Made by a program: the position numbers and the translations under genes. A DNA stretch of 5,017 nucleotides from DATCZB01 sp035513215 (GTDB taxonomy: Bacteria > Pseudomonadota > Gammaproteobacteria > Steroidobacterales > Rariloculaceae). Below the pieces are notes generated by a model. It ran no database searches. It had not been told where the DNA came from and saw only the letters and a list, made by a program, of their open reading frames with translations. Shown here piece by piece: positions 4,403-5,017 of the stretch; within the stretch, counting starts at the first letter, position 1, and the number at the start of each line of letters is the position of its first letter. The stretch spans positions 1 to 5,017 of the forward strand of contig DATKCK010000040.1 of assembly GCA_035513215.1 (NCBI GenBank). The letters run 5' to 3'.

Positions 4403-5017
4403 TGCGCCCGTTTCAACCTACGAGCCGACCGATCGCCTCTACCTCTGGCTGCTCGAGCGGCCCGACGAGCCCGTCGCGATCGGCGAGCTGAATCTCGTGC
4501 GCTCGATGCAGGGCGTGTCGCTGCGTTATGCAGACGATTGGATCGAGCGTGGATTCCAGCTCAGCGAGGATCTGCCGCTGATCGATCAAGAGTTCCTGCC
4601 GCCCGAGAAAGGCGCGGCTGCCGGCGCCGTCGACGACGCTCGCCCCGACCGCTGGGGCGAGCGCGTGATCCGCTTCGTCGACAAGCCGCCGCGGCTCTCG
4701 CTGCTCGAGTATCTCTACTTCGCCGGCGACGATCGCTTCGGCGCGCTCGGCGTGTCGACCTCGGCGACTGAATACCTGCCGCGGCGGCTCGGGCCGCTGC
4801 CGACCCTGGGCGAAGCCGACCAGATTCACGAGATCGTCCGTAAAATCCAGGCGAACGAGCCCGTGCCGGAAGCGCAGAAACGGCTGATCTCGCCGGGGGT
4901 CACGATGGGCGGCGCGCGACCCAAAGCCCTGCTCGAGATCGACGGCGAGCCATGGATCGTCAAGTTCGCCGACGGCGATCCGACCGACGCGCCGCTCGTC
5001 GAACATGCGGCAATGAC
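4395..5017 (+). CDS. hipA: HipA-family serine/threonine kinase toxin, N-terminal half (runs off the right edge)
   Basis: This frame is open to the window edge and gives 207 residues of a protein usually about 430 long. The start is GTG at 4395, overlapping hipB by 8 bases, with GGAAG 7 bases upstream. HipA marks are LYLWLLERPDEPVAIGEL (15-32), DARPDRWGERVI (81-92), AGDDRFGALGVS (110-121), and the glycine-rich ATP loop GVTMGGARPKALLEIDGEPW (168-187), followed by WIVKF with the ATP-binding lysine K190. E. coli HipA phosphorylates glutamyl-tRNA synthetase and is switched off by autophosphorylation of Ser150; in this alignment the matching position is T170. The catalytic Asp and the DFG-like site lie beyond the edge, so intactness cannot be judged. 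Confidence 0.93.
   Translation, partial: MTDAPVSTYEPTDRLYLWLLERPDEPVAIGELNLVRSMQGVSLRYADDWIERGFQLSEDLPLIDQEFLPPEKGAAAGAVDDARPDRWGERVIRFVDKPPRLSLLEYLYFAGDDRFGALGVSTSATEYLPRRLGPLPTLGEADQIHEIVRKIQANEPVPEAQKRLISPGVTMGGARPKALLEIDGEPWIVKFADGDPTDAPLVEHAAM

Noticed and set aside
4413..5006. 197-residue minus-strand open frame opposite hipA
   Set aside because: It mirrors the conserved HipA coding sequence and shows no family motif of its own.

Overview
The window is GC-rich and densely packed, with short overlapping gene pairs and GTG starts at second genes. This fits a high-GC proteobacterium or similar environmental bacterium, but nothing here fixes the taxon. It reads as a toxin-antitoxin (TA) island. 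Leftward from about 4000, on the minus strand, the order is: a decayed block of toxin and antitoxin fragments (2951-4003), a ribbon-helix-helix antitoxin with a MazF toxin (2226-2842), an AbrB-type VapB with a PIN-domain VapC (1380-2139), a Phd/YefM-type antitoxin with a nucleotidyltransferase-fold protein (270-1302), and the N-terminus of a Uma2-family endonuclease (1-155, cut by the window edge). Diverging rightward on the plus strand is hipBA (4031-5017), with hipA cut by the right edge.

In each of the four intact pairs the antitoxin or regulator comes first. The second gene overlaps it by 7-20 bases and starts with GTG in three cases, which indicates translational coupling. Three antitoxin genes have a readable promoter, and a fourth has a -10-like element. 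In all four the -10 hexamer ends only 6-7 bases before the start codon, so the mRNAs are predicted to be leaderless or nearly so. At phd, vapB and hipB an inverted repeat lies over the -10 region, as expected for autorepression by the TA complex.

The block 2951-4003 holds no intact gene that I recognise. On the minus strand it reads as an N-terminal VapC piece with a frameshift, then the C-terminal part of a MntA-type nucleotidyltransferase antitoxin with a second frameshift, then a HepT (HEPN) toxin that has lost its middle and its catalytic histidine, fused in frame to the C-terminus of a tetratricopeptide-type protein. It looks like a scar of successive TA insertions and deletions.

The best candidate for a little-described system is the Phd-nucleotidyltransferase pair: a Phd/YefM antitoxin coupled to a DNA polymerase beta-fold protein instead of a usual Doc, RelE/ParE or PIN partner. 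Its family assignment rests on motifs read by eye; no database search was possible.
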